From: Simmondsia chinensis
Taxonomy: Eukaryota > Streptophyta > Magnoliopsida > Caryophyllales > Simmondsiaceae
Reading direction: 5' to 3'
DNA: 64,000 nucleotides
NCBI GenBank assembly: GCA_018398585.1
Contig: JAGTTD010000022.1
Span: 12,873,501 to 12,937,500 of the forward strand
Shown piece by piece: positions 33,052 to 44,489 of the stretch (within the stretch, counting starts at the first letter, position 1; the number at the start of each line of letters is the position of its first letter). Under the pieces are notes generated by a model that was not told where the DNA came from, did no database searches, and worked only from the letters and a program-made list of their open reading frames with translations. Made by a program: the position numbers and the translations under genes.

Positions 33052-34125
33052 CTAGTTGGTGGCTCCGGCATTCTTCAAACCGAAAGGCATGACTCGGAAG
33101 TAGTAAGTTTCTTCATGGGTAATTAAAGACATCTTCTCCTCATCCTTCAGGTCCATTGCGATCTGCTGGTACCTGGAGAAGGCATCCAGAAAGTTGAACA
33201 ACGCGCTCCCCACCGTGGAGTCGACCAACTGATCGATCTTGAGGAGAGGAAACGAATCTTTCAGGTAGGATTTATTGAGGTCGGTGAAGTCTACGCACAT
33301 CTCCAAATTTCCATTCGGCTTCTTTGCCAGGACCATGTTTGCCAGCCAATCCGGGTATAACACCTCTCGTATGAAGCCGGCTTTTAGGAGCTTTCGTATT
33401 TCTTCACTTATGACCTGGTTTCGTTCGGGGCAAAAGTTGTGCTTCCTTTGTTTTACAGGTTTCGTCCCGGGCGAAACATTAAGACAATGGCGGATGATGC
33501 GACAATCTATTCCCGGCATCTTGTCCGCAGAGTATGCAAAGATTTCTTGATATTTTCGGAGCACTTGCTGGATTTGATCCCTTTCGGCCAAGCCTAGCTT
33601 CGTCCCTACCCGGACTGTCTTTCCCGGTCCTATCTCGACTTTAATGATTTCTCCTAGTCCTTGGCTTGCCTTTTCTCTATTTTCCGCCTCTCTTACTTCG
33701 GGAACATCCTGGACATAGGAGCATCTGCGAGCGATTTGTTGACAACCTCTTATGGTCATGACGCTCCCTTTTTCGATCTCGAACTTCATGGCGAGGTGGT
33801 ATGCTGACACCACAACGCTTAACCAGTTCAGCACCGGACGTCCTAGGTTGGCGTTAAATGATGAGCGGGCTGCCACGACATAGAACTCGATCCTAAGCGC
33901 GTGCTTTTGCTCTCCGTCTCCTATGAGGATGTGGAGTTTTATTGTGCCTAGTGGATCGACTACTTCACCGAAAAATCCCGCGAGGGTCCCAGTCGTGAGA
34001 CATAGTTCGGCGGGCGGTATGCCCATCTTTTCGAAGAAGTGGAGGAACAGTATGTTGGCCGAACTTCCTTGATCCACCAGGACCCTTCGGAGGGTGCATT
34101 CATGGACGTCCATGGTGATGACCAT
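33052..34125 (-). pseudogene. Tat-type element protease and RT N-terminal half
   Basis: Longest open stretch of the element, 357 residues on the minus strand. The protease centre is LVDQGSSANIL (residues about 14-24); Tat-group proteases usually have D-G-S here, so DQGSS is a variant. The flap-like region and NLGRPVLN follow. RT begins at about residue 205 with PGIDCRIIRHCLNV and continues WLANMVLAKKPNG, MCVDFTDLNKSYLKD and MPFGLKNAG. The DFTDLNK wording is typical of Tat/Retand. This half is intact, but the next codons are broken. Confidence 0.85.
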
Positions 34126-34152
34126 GGGATCCTCGTGCGGGGTGCAGATGCT

Positions 34153-35538
34153 CTAGGAGAAGGTTGAAGGTCGATATTTTTTAAATCCGCCTTTCCTCAC
34201 GGTGGCAAGACTCATGTTCTTCCGCTTCTGTTTTATGGTCAAATTTACGTGCCTCGTTGTATGAGCCGCGTTGCCAGGCTCCTCACTGGCGGGGCCGAAA
34301 GTTTCGCTTTTGAGCTTCTTTGAGTCCACGAACCTCCGAGGTCCCCTTTTTCTCTGCCTCGTCCAGCCGGCTTTGAAGTATTCTACAGTCCTGGTATCGT
34401 GCCTGGTGGTTCCATGGTACTTGCACCACGGGGTTGGACCGCATCGCTCCACCTGTCCTGTGGGAACTTGATTTTGCCCCGTTTCCGGCTTTTTAACTTA
34501 AAAGAGGAGCTAGGGGGGTCTTCTTGGTCCGACGTTGCGAGTCCCCTACGTGTTCTTCACTGCTCTTTCGTTTTTCGGGTTGAACCTTGGGCCGTGAGCC
34601 TCGGGCTTTTGGTAGTCATTCCGGGGAGGTCCCGTTTTATCCATAACATCTTCGGCAATGATGCATTTATCGGCTTTGGCCCAGAGGGTGTCCACAGTTG
34701 TCGGGAGAGCCTTGGCGAGAGAGAACTTAAAGTCGCTGTTCCGGAGGCCGTTTGATGAAGGTGGTAATGGACGTTTGATAAGCCAAGTTCGGGATGCTGA
34801 TCATTGCGTTTGAAAATTGAGGCACGAACGCCATCAAGGACTCGTCCTCAGCTTGTTATAGCTGGATCAACTAGGCGGCAGTCTTCTTTCTCCTCTTGTT
34901 GCTGAGGAAGTGGCGAGTAAACGTTTCTGACAGTTCTTTGAAGCTGTTAATGTATCCAGTGGGGAGTGATGCGAACAAAGCCGGGGCCATGCCCTTGAGA
35001 CTTGCTGGGAAGCATTTGCACCACACGCCAAAAGGCATCCTTTATGTACATGCATGCCACGAATCCTGAGATGTTGTCATTGGGGTCTTGCGTCCTGTCA
35101 AACAGCTCCAAGTTTGGCATCTTCACTTTCCCCATGAGGGCGGCTAGGATACGAGGGGTGAAGGGCGAATGGGTGATAGGAATTTTCCACATGAGCCCAT
35201 GCACCACATTGTGTGAGTCGGTGTTGTAGTTTGCCTTGATCAAGAGCGGGGCGCGCGGGGTCGTCTTTGGGTCGGTCAGGGCGGCGAGATGCCTTCTCCT
35301 TCTCTACTCCTTTCCGATTTTGATGGCTTTGGCGCTCCTTGGAGGCAAGGGACTCGACGACTGCCTCTGGGTTCGGCGGTGCGGGAAGCGGCGAGGCCTT
35401 GGAGGAGTCGTCTTGGTCGGCAAATTGCATGATGAGTGTACGGAGATTGTGGAGCTGGCTATGAGTGACGTAGAAATCTCCGGACCGCCTCAGGGAGGGG
35501 GGAGATCCTGCGGTGTTGTTTTGAGGAAAATTTTCCAT
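34153..35538 (-). pseudogene. Tat-type element gag
   Basis: Minus strand, starting at MENFPQNN just inside the PBS. The N-terminal part (35098-35538) is charged and low-complexity. The capsid-like block reads HSPFTPRILAALMGKVKMPN, then LELFDRTQDPNDNI (about 35080-35190), the Tat gag signature (PFT-EI...LP-YDGT-DP-DH). The C-terminal part (34153-34452) has CKYHGTTRHDT, a Cys-His knuckle that lacks its last Cys. Interrupted by stops and shifts around 34500-34950. Confidence 0.8.
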
Positions 35539-35540
35539 TT

Positions 35541-35558
35541 CCCATAGACTGCGCCAAC
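35541..35558 (-). other. primer binding site of the Tat-type element
   Basis: Immediately after the 5' LTR on the minus strand lies GTTGGCGCAGTCTATGGG, close to the TTGGCGCCGTCTGTGGG-like sites of plant Gypsy elements. The tRNA partner was not determined. Confidence 0.65.
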
Positions 35559-36265
35559 TATTTTGGTAACAGTAATAGGGGTTCTTTTATGGAGGGCGAT
35601 AATACAGGCCCTTTATCTTTATTTAAATCTTTTATTAATTACAAGGTCTTTTGTTGGGTACAAGAAAATAAAAGAAAAATGAGGGGGGTTCTGCTACTCG
35701 CAGGTTCCTTCGACCTAGTCCTGGTGGAAAGGTCGGGAGGATGTCCAAGAGTGGGAGTGAGTGTGAAGGTAGATGTGTGAATGTATGGGGTCTAGGGCCC
35801 TATTTATAGGGCGGCTGGTCCTCGGAGAGCGGGTCTCTGGAGATGTGTCCGCTGCGTCCTTCGGAAAAGGTGTTCGGCAAGAGCTGTGTCCGAGACCTTC
35901 AAAAAAGGTGCTCCTCGGAAAATGTGTCTTCCGGCAAGAGCTGTGTCCAGGACCTTCGGAAAAGGTGTCTTCTGGAAAGAGCTGTGTCCGGGACCTTCGG
36001 AAAAGGTGCTCCTCAGAAAAGGTGTTCGGCAAGACTCCTCAGGTTCCGAGCATTGAGTCGTCGTCCACCCGAGTCGTGATGCTGCGTAGCTATTATTGCT
36101 CGGCCAGCTCTCGGAGGAGGGCATCTTAGGGCGAGATGCTATGGTGTTTGGGAGCCATGCGTCGGTCTGTCATCGTGGTGCCCGGAGGCTACGTGTCATC
36201 CCTTCGTTGAGGTTTATGGGGGCCACGTGTCGGATTTTTCCGGATGCGATTTTTTGGACCTAACA
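35559..36265 (-). mobile_element. 5' LTR of Tat-type Gypsy element
   Basis: 707-bp partner of 23002-23783. TAAGG follows at 36266-36270. The inner end has TA instead of TG at 35559-35560. Contains the shorter version of the 57-bp repeat array (35860-36035). The complete element is 13,264 bp. Confidence 0.9.
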
Positions 36266-36270
36266 TAAGG

Positions 36271-36789
36271 TGATAAAAAAAAAAAAAGGCATGCTATAAA
36301 ATTTAAATTGTATAGAGTACCTGAGCAACCTTTTAGAAAATATACATTTAGTAAGTATCGGATATAACTCGAAACAACTCCAACAACTCTTTGGACTTCC
36401 TAAATAATAGGGTTGTGATTCTCAAAATATCAATTGTTAATATTAATAAGTTTTATAATAAGATTTCTTCTAATTTTTTATATTAGTATTATATTAAAAG
36501 AAATGTTATTATATGTGAAGGGCTATATTAGAAACTTTTTCATATGGCCCAGAAATGTGAGGAATAACCCTGTACTTAGTCAAACTTATTCAAGCGTTAT
36601 GTACAAGAATGAATTTTCTAATAAAAGATGTATTTTTTAAGAATTCAATATCAAGTTTCAACTTTTCGAAGTAGATATAAAGCATTTGGTTGTCATGATG
36701 GAAAATAATATTTCCTTAGGGGGCTAGTTAAAAAAAAAGTTATTTGAACATACATAAGTTATTTCCTTCATTTTGGATGAACTAGAAAT
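36271..36789. other. AT-rich spacer
   Basis: No gene recognised. The string AAGGCATG-TATA occurs just left of the Tat insertion (22987-22998) and again about 20 bp right of it (36286-36298). The target site may therefore already have been locally duplicated. Confidence 0.5.
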
Positions 36790-36792
36790 TTA

Positions 36793-37106
36793 GGCCTTGT
36801 TTGGTATGTAAGAACTAGATGTTGGAAGTAGAAATTCATGGAGAGTATGAATGTTAACTCTTGTTTGGTTGGTAGAAAATTGGAAGAATGTGGTTTCTAA
36901 TTCATTCACAATACAGTAAGTAACTTACCTTGCCCCCTTTTATTTTAGTTCATTTATTTTTAACTAGCATCTCAAAGGAATTTTGTTTCCCATTCTGTTA
37001 ATCAGACATGTCTGACCTACTTATTGGGATGTTGACACAAGAATTGAATGCTTGGAAAATACAACTTCTCGTAGGAATTCAATTCATGTGGCAATCAAAC
37101 GAGGCC
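36793..37106. mobile_element. MITE family B, copy 2 (TTA target duplication)
   Basis: 314 bp. The left end is GGCCTTGTTTGGTATG and the reverse complement of the right end is GGCCTCGTTTGATTGCC. TTA is duplicated at 36790-36792 and 37107-37109. It shares interior and right end with 21810-22148. Non-coding; PIF/Harbinger Tourist-like by ends and target. Confidence 0.85.
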
Positions 37107-37171
37107 TTATTCTACCAACTTATTGACAACCAAACAAGAGAGATCAAATTTCTCCTTTCAATGAATTTGTA

Positions 37172-37618
37172 TGATACGATACTAAATAGAACCTAGCCCA
37201 AATCAATGGGTACTCAAGTTATTTTGGGTTATGGGGCAGTAACGGCTGCCCAATTGTGTATATTTGTATATATTTATAGATAAAATCACTCCAAAAATGG
37301 AGGATTACAAGGGTAAAGAAAGGGGAGAAGACATAGAATTTAGGGTATGGGGGAGGAAAAGAAGAAGATGAACACACTTGATCAAATAAGAAAAACCCTA
37401 ATTCTAGCTAATCCTTATCTATATATAGGCAAAATATCTAGAGAAAATATCTAAAAATATCTTGGCAAAATATCTATGCCTGACATGGCATAAAGCCGTT
37501 GCTGTTGTTACTGGGAGTGACGCCAATTGCTGAAATTAGGGATGCGGAATGGGTTGGCTTGGCACTTGGCGGGGTGACTAGGCATGACACCAAGGTTTAA
37601 GGAGTTATGCCTGTATCA
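37172..37618 (-). mobile_element. 3' LTR of Reina-like Gypsy
   Basis: 447-bp repeat matching 42181-42625. Ends are TGATACAGG...CGTATCA on the minus strand. The polypurine tract AAGGGGGCGACAT lies at 37619-37631. The outer five bases (TTGTA; partner TCATA) do not match well. Confidence 0.88.
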
Positions 37619-37674
37619 ATGTCGCCCCCTTGAGATGATTCTCGTCCTCGAGAATTAAATGTAGGGAAGCGGAG

Positions 37675-39130
37675 CTAGAAGTCATGTAGGTGCTCCCACA
37701 TAGCATCATCAATACTCTGGCCAACATTGGACAAGAACTTGGGTAGCGACAATTCTGCGGTGCTTGACCAAACGGCGATCCAGAATTTCAACGGGCTGAG
37801 GTGGAGGAGCAGTGGGGGGCCAAGTGTCAGGCAGTGGAGTGCTGGAGGCGGGAACAGAGAAGCAACGTTTGAGTAGAGAGACGTGAACGGTGTGATGGAT
37901 AGTGGCATGAGGCGAAAGATCAAGCTTGTAAGCAATGGTGCCTATGCGATCCAGGATGCTGTAAGGACAGAAGTATCGGGGTGCCAGTTTGTGGAAACGC
38001 ATGGCCTCCACACTTAGCTGGCTGTAAGGTTGGAATTTGAGCCATTCTATCTGAAATTCTCTATCAGTGCGTTGGCGATCAGCCAGCTGCTTCATTCGAT
38101 TTTGAGCGAGCAGAAGATGGTGGCGAAGGTGATTGATGATTTCTTCCCGAGCTGTCAAACTGCGATCTACTACCTCAACCGAAGACTCTCCTGGTAAGCA
38201 AGGAAGTGGGATGGGAGGGGGCTCTCCATAGAGGAGCTCAAATGGTGAAGCTTGAGTGGAGGAATGTAATGTGGTGTTGTACCACCATTCTGCCAAGGGA
38301 AGCCAGCGGGTCCATTGGTGGGGGCGTTCACTCTCCATGCATCTATCTGACCATTAGACTGTGGATGATAAGATGAGGATATGTTGAGGTGTGTGCCCAG
38401 GCGGGAAAACAGTTCACCCTAAAAGATGCCTGTGAAGACCGGGTCCCAATCACTGATGATTGTCTTTGGCAACTTGTGTAGGTGTTAGATGTGATCTAAG
38501 AAAAGATAAGCACCTATGATAGCCGAGCAAAGATGGGCGAGAGACAGAAAGTGCGCATACTTGGTAAGACGGTCAATGACCACCAAAATAACAGAGTGAC
38601 CCTCGTTGGCGGCAGTCCCTCAATGAAGTTCAATGATATGCTATTCCAGATTGATGTTGGGACGGGAAGGAATTTGGGGTGGTGCCACGGTTTCATGCTT
38701 GTTTTTTTGGCAGACTACGCATTGGCGGATGTATTTGGTGATGTCATGGCGGAGACCATTCCAATAGAATAGAGGTCTAACTTAACGATAAGTGGCATCA
38801 ATTCCCGAATGGCCGCCTTGAGCAAAGTCGTGAAGCCAGAGAAGAATGTCTTGCCAAAGAGAGGGGTCATTGCTGACAACAAGTCTGCCGTTGTAATGGA
38901 GGCGCCCCTACCCCGGGTGAGAAAGAGGCTCTGCTTCTTTGTCAGAAATAATGTGTGCAGGGCCTGGATCCTTCAACCATGAAGCAATCAACCGTGTCAT
39001 AAAATCTGAAGAAATGGAGGATAACTCTATACATAGAACCTTGGTTCAGAAAAGGCGAGAGAGAGCGTCGACTGCTCGATTTTGGGAACCTTTCATGTAC
39101 ACAATGTTGTAACTGAGGACTATCAGGTGG
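37675..39130 (-). pseudogene. Reina-like element integrase and chromodomain
   Basis: Minus strand. Integrase core remnants (38514-38696; IWNSISLNFIEGLPPT) and the conserved C-terminal half (37709-38338; WWYNTTLHSSTQASPFELLYG, KLAPRYFCPYSILDRIG, VHVSLLKRCF). After EILDRRLVKHRRIVATQVLVQ a frameshift leads to a tail ending MWEHLHDF. Together these form the truncated chromodomain-like end of plant chromoviruses, which directs insertion to modified histones in related elements. Several frame breaks. Confidence 0.8.
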
Positions 39131-39237
39131 GAAGGCCACAAGTGTTGACGAGAAGAAGTCAGCCGTTGCTCAAGTAGGAACTTTAAACTCTGCTGATCTG
39201 TACGGATAGTAAAATGGCGACCGGTGATATACTGTTC

Positions 39238-40330
39238 CTATTTTTCCATAGTAAAGACTACGACAAGGAGCTCCTTTTCATAAACTGACATGCACTGATG
39301 ACGGGGAGCGAGAGTACAACTGATATACGCCAAGGGATGGCCCTCTTGCATCAAGACAGCGCCAATGCCTGTTCCAGATGAATTAGTCTCAATGATGAAT
39401 GGTTTGATGAAGTCCGGAAGATCTGATAGAGGCGCTGAAGTTAAGGCTTGCTTCAAGCAAGTGAAAGCTTTTTCGGCTTCCGGAGTCCAAAAGAAGTTAT
39501 CCTTGTGAAGAAGGTTTGTCAAGGGCCTAGCGATGGCACCATAGTGAGCAAAGAATCTGCGGTAATACCCGAATAGCCCTAAGAAACCGCGAAGTTGTTT
39601 TAGGGTTTGAGGGCGTGGCCAATTGACGACAGCCTCAAGCTTTCTCGGATCAGCGGATATGCCCTCACCGGAAACGAAGTGTCCTAGGTATTCTATGCGA
39701 AGGGTGCAAAAGATGCACTTGGCGCGATTGGCTGTCAAGTGCTTGGCACAAAGAGCTCATAAGACTAACTCCAAATGAGAGATATGGTCCGGTCAAAGTT
39801 TTACTAAACACAAGTATATCATCAAAAAGATGAGGACAAATTGTCGGAGATATGGTCGAAAAACCTCATTCATCAAGCTCTGAAAGGTGGAAGGAGCATT
39901 GGAGAGGCCAAAAGGCATCACGGTGAATTCACAGTGCCCCGAGTGCGTTCAAAATGTCATCTTGGGAATGTCCTCAGTAGCCATTCTGATTTGCCTGTAA
40001 GCAGCTTTAAGGTCCAACTTGGAAAAGTAGGAGGCCCCACCCAACTCATTAAGTAACTCCTTGATGATCGGGATAGGGAACTTATCCTTAACGGTCATTT
40101 TGTTGAGGGCTCTGTAGTCCACACAAAGGCACCAAGTTCCATCCTTCTTCTTAATGAGGACAACCGGTGAAGTGAATGGCAAGGTGCTGTTTTGAATCAC
40201 ACCAGCCTGCGACATTTCTGTGATCATAGAGTTTATGACATCCTTCTGGAACAGCGGATAACGGTATGGTTTGATATTAACGGGGTTGCTGCCGTCCTTT
40301 AGCAAAATTCGGTGATCAAAGAAGGGCCGA
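39238..40330 (-). pseudogene. Reina-like element RT and RNase H
   Basis: Minus strand. RT (39949-40305) has MITEMSQAGVIQNSTLPF, SPVVLIKKKDGTW, DYRALNKMTVKDKFPIP and SKLDLKAAYRQIR. The catalytic FDDILVFS is readable at about 39810-39830 after a frameshift. RNase H (39238-39738) has YYRRFFAHYGAIARPLTNLL, FWTPEAEKAF and IIETNSSGTGIGAVL. The usual catalytic Asp (ETDAS) is Asn here. Confidence 0.85.
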
Positions 40331-40407
40331 GAAGGCGGCAGCTCTGGCTTGGTGGAAAAAACATCATCATGTTCGGCCAGAAGTCTTTGTAATTCTGGCG
40401 TATCAGA

Positions 40408-41157
40408 TTAAGCAGGCGGTTCCATCTGAACGGCAAACAAAGAAGGCAATATCGAAGATGTTGTGACTGAGAGGGTGAAGAATGATGCTAGAGTAGAGAG
40501 AAGAGAAGACAACTTGTTGTCAGTGATCGCTTTTGGAGGAGAGGAACGGATGCCGCGAAGGGTATAAGGATGACCCTGAAGAGTGAACTCCATTAATAAT
40601 TCTGAAAAATCCCAAGTGACCTTGCCAAGGGTGCGCAACCATTGGATTCCGAGAACCATATCACATCTGGAGAGCGGGATGAGCAACATATTAGAAGTAA
40701 AGGGCATAGCCATTAAGCGCCATGTAAAGTTATGACATATTCTGGCACAGAAGACCTATTTACCGTCAGCCATAGTAACGGTGGGTTGAATGGCGGAATC
40801 AATGGAGTATCCCAGCAGTGGGGCACGGTTGGCGTCCAATAAGTTATGTGTGCTGCCACTGTCTATAAGAATACTCAGTGAACGTCTGCGGCATTGGTCC
40901 TTAACCCTTATTGTTTGGCATTGAGCAATGCCTTCCAATGCATGAATGGAAATGTGAGGTTCAGGGTTGGGGTGAGAATCTGGTTCTAATTCATCCGGAA
41001 CTGAGTCAGCTAACGGTTCTTCTTCTTCGACTTCAAGCCATAATACCCTAGCATGATTGCGCATAGGGCATCGATGTCCTGGCGTGAAGCGATCCCGGTA
41101 GTAAAAACAGAGATTATGAGTACGAAGGTCATCGAGTTCTGCTGGGGTCAAGTTCAA
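40408..41157 (-). pseudogene. Reina-like element protease and gag knuckle
   Basis: Minus strand. A damaged zinc knuckle CFYYRDRFTPGHRC (second Cys changed to Tyr) is followed by HALEGIAQCQTIRV and the protease centre LIDSGSTHNLLD. It continues after a stop at 40756 as MVLGIQWLRTLG. The triad DSG is intact. Confidence 0.8.
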
Positions 41158-41164
41158 CTACCCG

Positions 41165-41165
<1 letters not shown>

Positions 41166-41200
<35 letters not shown>
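41166..41200. repeat. 35-nt G homopolymer
   Basis: Thirty-five consecutive G on the plus strand, placed between gag and the zinc knuckle of the Reina-like element. On the minus strand it would encode polyproline. Confidence 0.9.
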
Positions 41201-41201
<1 letters not shown>

Positions 41202-42140
41202 GTTCGGGTCATACCGCCTATTAGTAGTAAGAGCCTTTAGGGAGGGTGAGGTGGGGGATTGGCAGGAAGCATCCACAGAGGGGCTAGCGAGGGTAAAAGT
41301 GGCGCTGACCTCATAGAGCTCTTGCCAGTTATTTTCTCGAGGTAAGCATTGTTGCGCTCCTATTGCTTAGCCAAAGTTACAGCCTCATGCATTGTTTGGG
41401 GCTTAAACATTTGAACACTGCTAGATATGTCCTCATGTAACCCGCCTAACGTTACGCTAACTTTTTGCTCCTCAGTTAGCCCACACCTATTCACCAGGGA
41501 TTCAAATTTGCTCAAGTACTCACCAACATTACCCGTCTGACCGAGCTTCATGAGCTCCGTGAGGGAGCTATCAGAGGACTTGGCAAATCTCACCTGAATT
41601 CTGGGCGCGTAAATCTCCCAAGGCACAACCTCGTCTCGAGGCCACGATTCCTCAAAGGAGTCGTGCCAATCCTAGGCGTCACCCTCTAAAGCTATGCTGG
41701 CGTACATGACCTTCGTGTCATTAGGGGTTCTATCGATAACGAAGCACCTCTCACAACGATGAATCCACCCCTCCACACCATTTCCACTAAATCTAGGGAA
41801 ATCAATCTTAGTGAGACGAGGTGGGGGCTGATAATTACCTCGTGCATTGGCGGGAGGCATTGCTCCCACTTCGCTTGCTTAGGGGGACGGCGGCGCCGTG
41901 GTAGAGACCGGCTGGTGGTTGGAGCCTGTCATTCACCAAATAGGAAATCTCGGTTACTTGCATAGAGAGCCCATTAACGATCTTCCGCATTTCATCCCGG
42001 AAGTCACTAAACGTCCTCTCCATAGCGACATGGCGCCAATCATTAGATTCCCCCATTTCTTTGATGCTTTCTTCCATCTCCCACAGTGTCACATGAGCTC
42101 TTGTTCTTTCTGCCATTACCGAAGTCCGAACACAACTCAA
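41201..42140 (-). pseudogene. Reina-like element gag
   Basis: Minus strand. It starts near 42116 (MAERTRAHVTLWEMEESIKEM) with a coiled-coil-like N-terminus. The capsid region follows (41672-41869, LTKIDFPRFSGNGVEGWIHRCERCF; 41360-41626, LMKLGQTGNVGEYLSKFESLV, GGLHEDISSSV). These are typical of chromovirus gag. Frameshifts occur at about 41640 and 41345. Confidence 0.82.
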
Positions 42141-42160
42141 TGATTTATAGGGCCGAGGAT

Positions 42161-42625
42161 GGGCTTGCTCTGATACTAATTGATATAATACTAAGTAGAA
42201 CCGAGCTCAAAATCAGTGGGTACTCAAGCGATTTAGGACTACGGGGCAGTAACAGCTACCCCATTGTGCATATTTCTATATATTTATAGATACAATCACT
42301 CCAAAAATGGAGCATTACAAGGGTAAAGAAAGGGAAGAAAACATAGAATTTAGGGTATGGGGGAGAAAAATAAGATAAACATACTTGATCAACATAAGAA
42401 AAACCCTAATTCTAGCTAATCATTATCTATATATAGGCAAAATATCTAGAGAAAATATCTAAAAATATCTTAGCAAAATATCTATGGCTGATGTGGCATA
42501 AAGCCGTTGCTGCTGTTGCAGGGCATGATGCCAGTTGCTGAAATTAGAGATGCGGAATGGTTGGCTTGGCGCTTGGCGGGTGGACTAAGCATGACGACAA
42601 GGTTTGAGGAGTTGTGCCTGTATCA
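42161..42625 (-). mobile_element. 5' LTR and PBS of Reina-like Gypsy
   Basis: LTR 42181-42625 (445 bp), partner of 37172-37618. The minus strand continues into TAGTATCAGAGCAAGCCC (42161-42178), a tRNA-Met-type primer binding site. Whole element 37172-42625, 5.45 kb. Confidence 0.88.
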
Positions 42626-42694
42626 TCATATTGCGCCTACTCCTAACAACCAAAAAAGCTTTAGATTTCAAATGTAATACAAAGTGTATATATA

Positions 42695-42985
42695 TATCTA
42701 TATATCAGGCATCATTGCATGCTACTGTATGAAAGAGAGAGAAAGAAGAGAGAGAGAGAGAAAATGGTGGCGAAATGTGCCTTGTGATGATTACTTTCAT
42801 TAACTAACTGACTAAAAAGCAAAAGCAATATATATATATATATATATATACAAGGAAGAAGAAAGACTAACTAATAAAAATATCTACTTTGAAAATATTT
42901 AAATAACAAAAAGATATTTACCAAAAAGTAAAAACCAACTAAAAGGATCTTTACATGATATTAACATCTTGAGAAATCTAATACA
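42695..42985 (-). mobile_element. 3' LTR of Copia-3
   Basis: Matches 47655-47876. On the minus strand it starts TGTATTAGATTTCTCAAG after the polypurine tract TTGAGGGGG (42986-42995). It retains about 75 bp (42862-42937) that the partner lacks. The promoter side carries (GA)n and (TA)n runs. Confidence 0.85.
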
Positions 42986-42989
42986 CCCC

Positions 42990-44426
42990 CTCAAGTTAGG
43001 ACGAAGATGTCAAGAAGACCCAACTTGCAAAGGATAGGAGACATGGAAGGAGTTGGAAGAGCTTTGGTGAGAACATCAGCTAGTTGATGATGAAAAAGTA
43101 AGTGAAACACTTTGAGAAAACCAGCCTAAACCTTCTCACGAACGAAGTGGCAATCCAGCTCTGTGTGCTTGGTATGCTCATGGAAGACAGGATTTTAAGT
43201 AATGTAGACAGCAGCTTGATTATCACAAAAGAGTAAAGCAGGCTGGTAATGAGGAATACCGAAGTCCAGAAGCAAGTGCAGCAATCAAACCACTTCATAA
43301 GTAGCAACAGCAAGACTGCGATATTCGACCTCAGCAAAAGAACGTGAGATAATAGGCTGTTTCTTGGACTTTCAGGAGACCAAGGAATCACTAAGAAAGA
43401 CACAGTAACCAGTGACAGAATGATGAGTATCAAAGCAAGCACCCCAATCAGCATCAGCGAAAGCCTAGAGATGAAGGGAAGAGGAGGAGCTGTAATACAG
43501 GCCCCGACCAAGAGAACCCTTAAGGTAGCTAAGAACTTGAAAGAGAACATCTAAATGAGGCTGCCGTGGAGCAGAAACAAACTGAATAAGCTTATTGATA
43601 GCAAATGATAAGTCAGGTCGTGTGATAGTTAGATACAGAAGCCTCCCAATAATCCTTCTATAGAAAGCAGGATTAGGTAAGAGAGCCCCATCTTCAAGGC
43701 TAAGGCGAACATTGGGATCCATGGGAGTGTTACATGGACAACAGCCCAACATACCAGCAAATTCAGGAACTATCAAGGCATAATGGTGTTGGCACAGATT
43801 AAGGTTAGAAGGCCTACGGGTAACTTCAAGACCAAGGAAATATTTCAAGGGACCTAAGTCCTTGAGCTTAAACAAACGACGCAAATCATGCTTGAACTGA
43901 CTAAAAAACTCAGGATTACTGCTAGCAATGATGATATCATCAACATAAACTAACACATCAGTAAAATGAGAAGAAGTAGACAATGTGAAAAAACTGTGAT
44001 CATTCTGAGACTGACAGAACCCAAATTGCAACAAAGCATGAGAGAATTTAGCAAACCACTATCTTGATGCCTGTTTGAGACCATAAAGACTCTTCTGAAG
44101 ACGGCAAGCTAGAGGCTGAGACCCCCCCTGAACCTGAAAACTAGGGGGTAAGGCCATGTAGACTTCTTCATCAAGATCCCCATGGAGAAATGCATTGTGA
44201 CATCCAACTGGGAAAGGTGCTAGTTCTTGATGGCTGCAATACTAAGTAACAGCTTGACAATAGTTAGTTTGGCAACAGGAGAAAAAGTATCAAAGTAATC
44301 AACACCTTCCTGTTGAGTGTATCCCTTGGCCACCAGACGAGCTTTGTATCTTTCCAAGGAGCCATTAGACTTAAGTTTAACCTTGTAAACCCATTTGCAA
44401 CCTACCAACTTCTTATGAGGAGGCAA
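42990..44426 (-). pseudogene. Copia-3 RT and RNase H
   Basis: Minus strand. RT N-terminal part (44220-44426; [30 protein letters not shown]). Palm and thumb (43465-44034; LVYVDDIIIASSN with intact YVDD, LKDLGPLKYFLGLEVTRRP, TRPDLSFAINKL). RNase H continues across a shift (43080-43480; [20 protein letters not shown], then CDNQAAVYI and KHTELDCHFVREKV). Only a few stops and one or two shifts separate this from an open frame. Confidence 0.87.
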
Positions 44427-44489
44427 TGGAACAACATCCCATGTACCATTAGCTTCAAGAGCTTGAATTTCCTAAGCCATGGCCTCACA

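Noticed and set aside
34271..34755. Plus-strand ORFs over the Tat gag
   Set aside because: They are antisense shadows. The minus strand carries the gag knuckle and capsid-like motifs.
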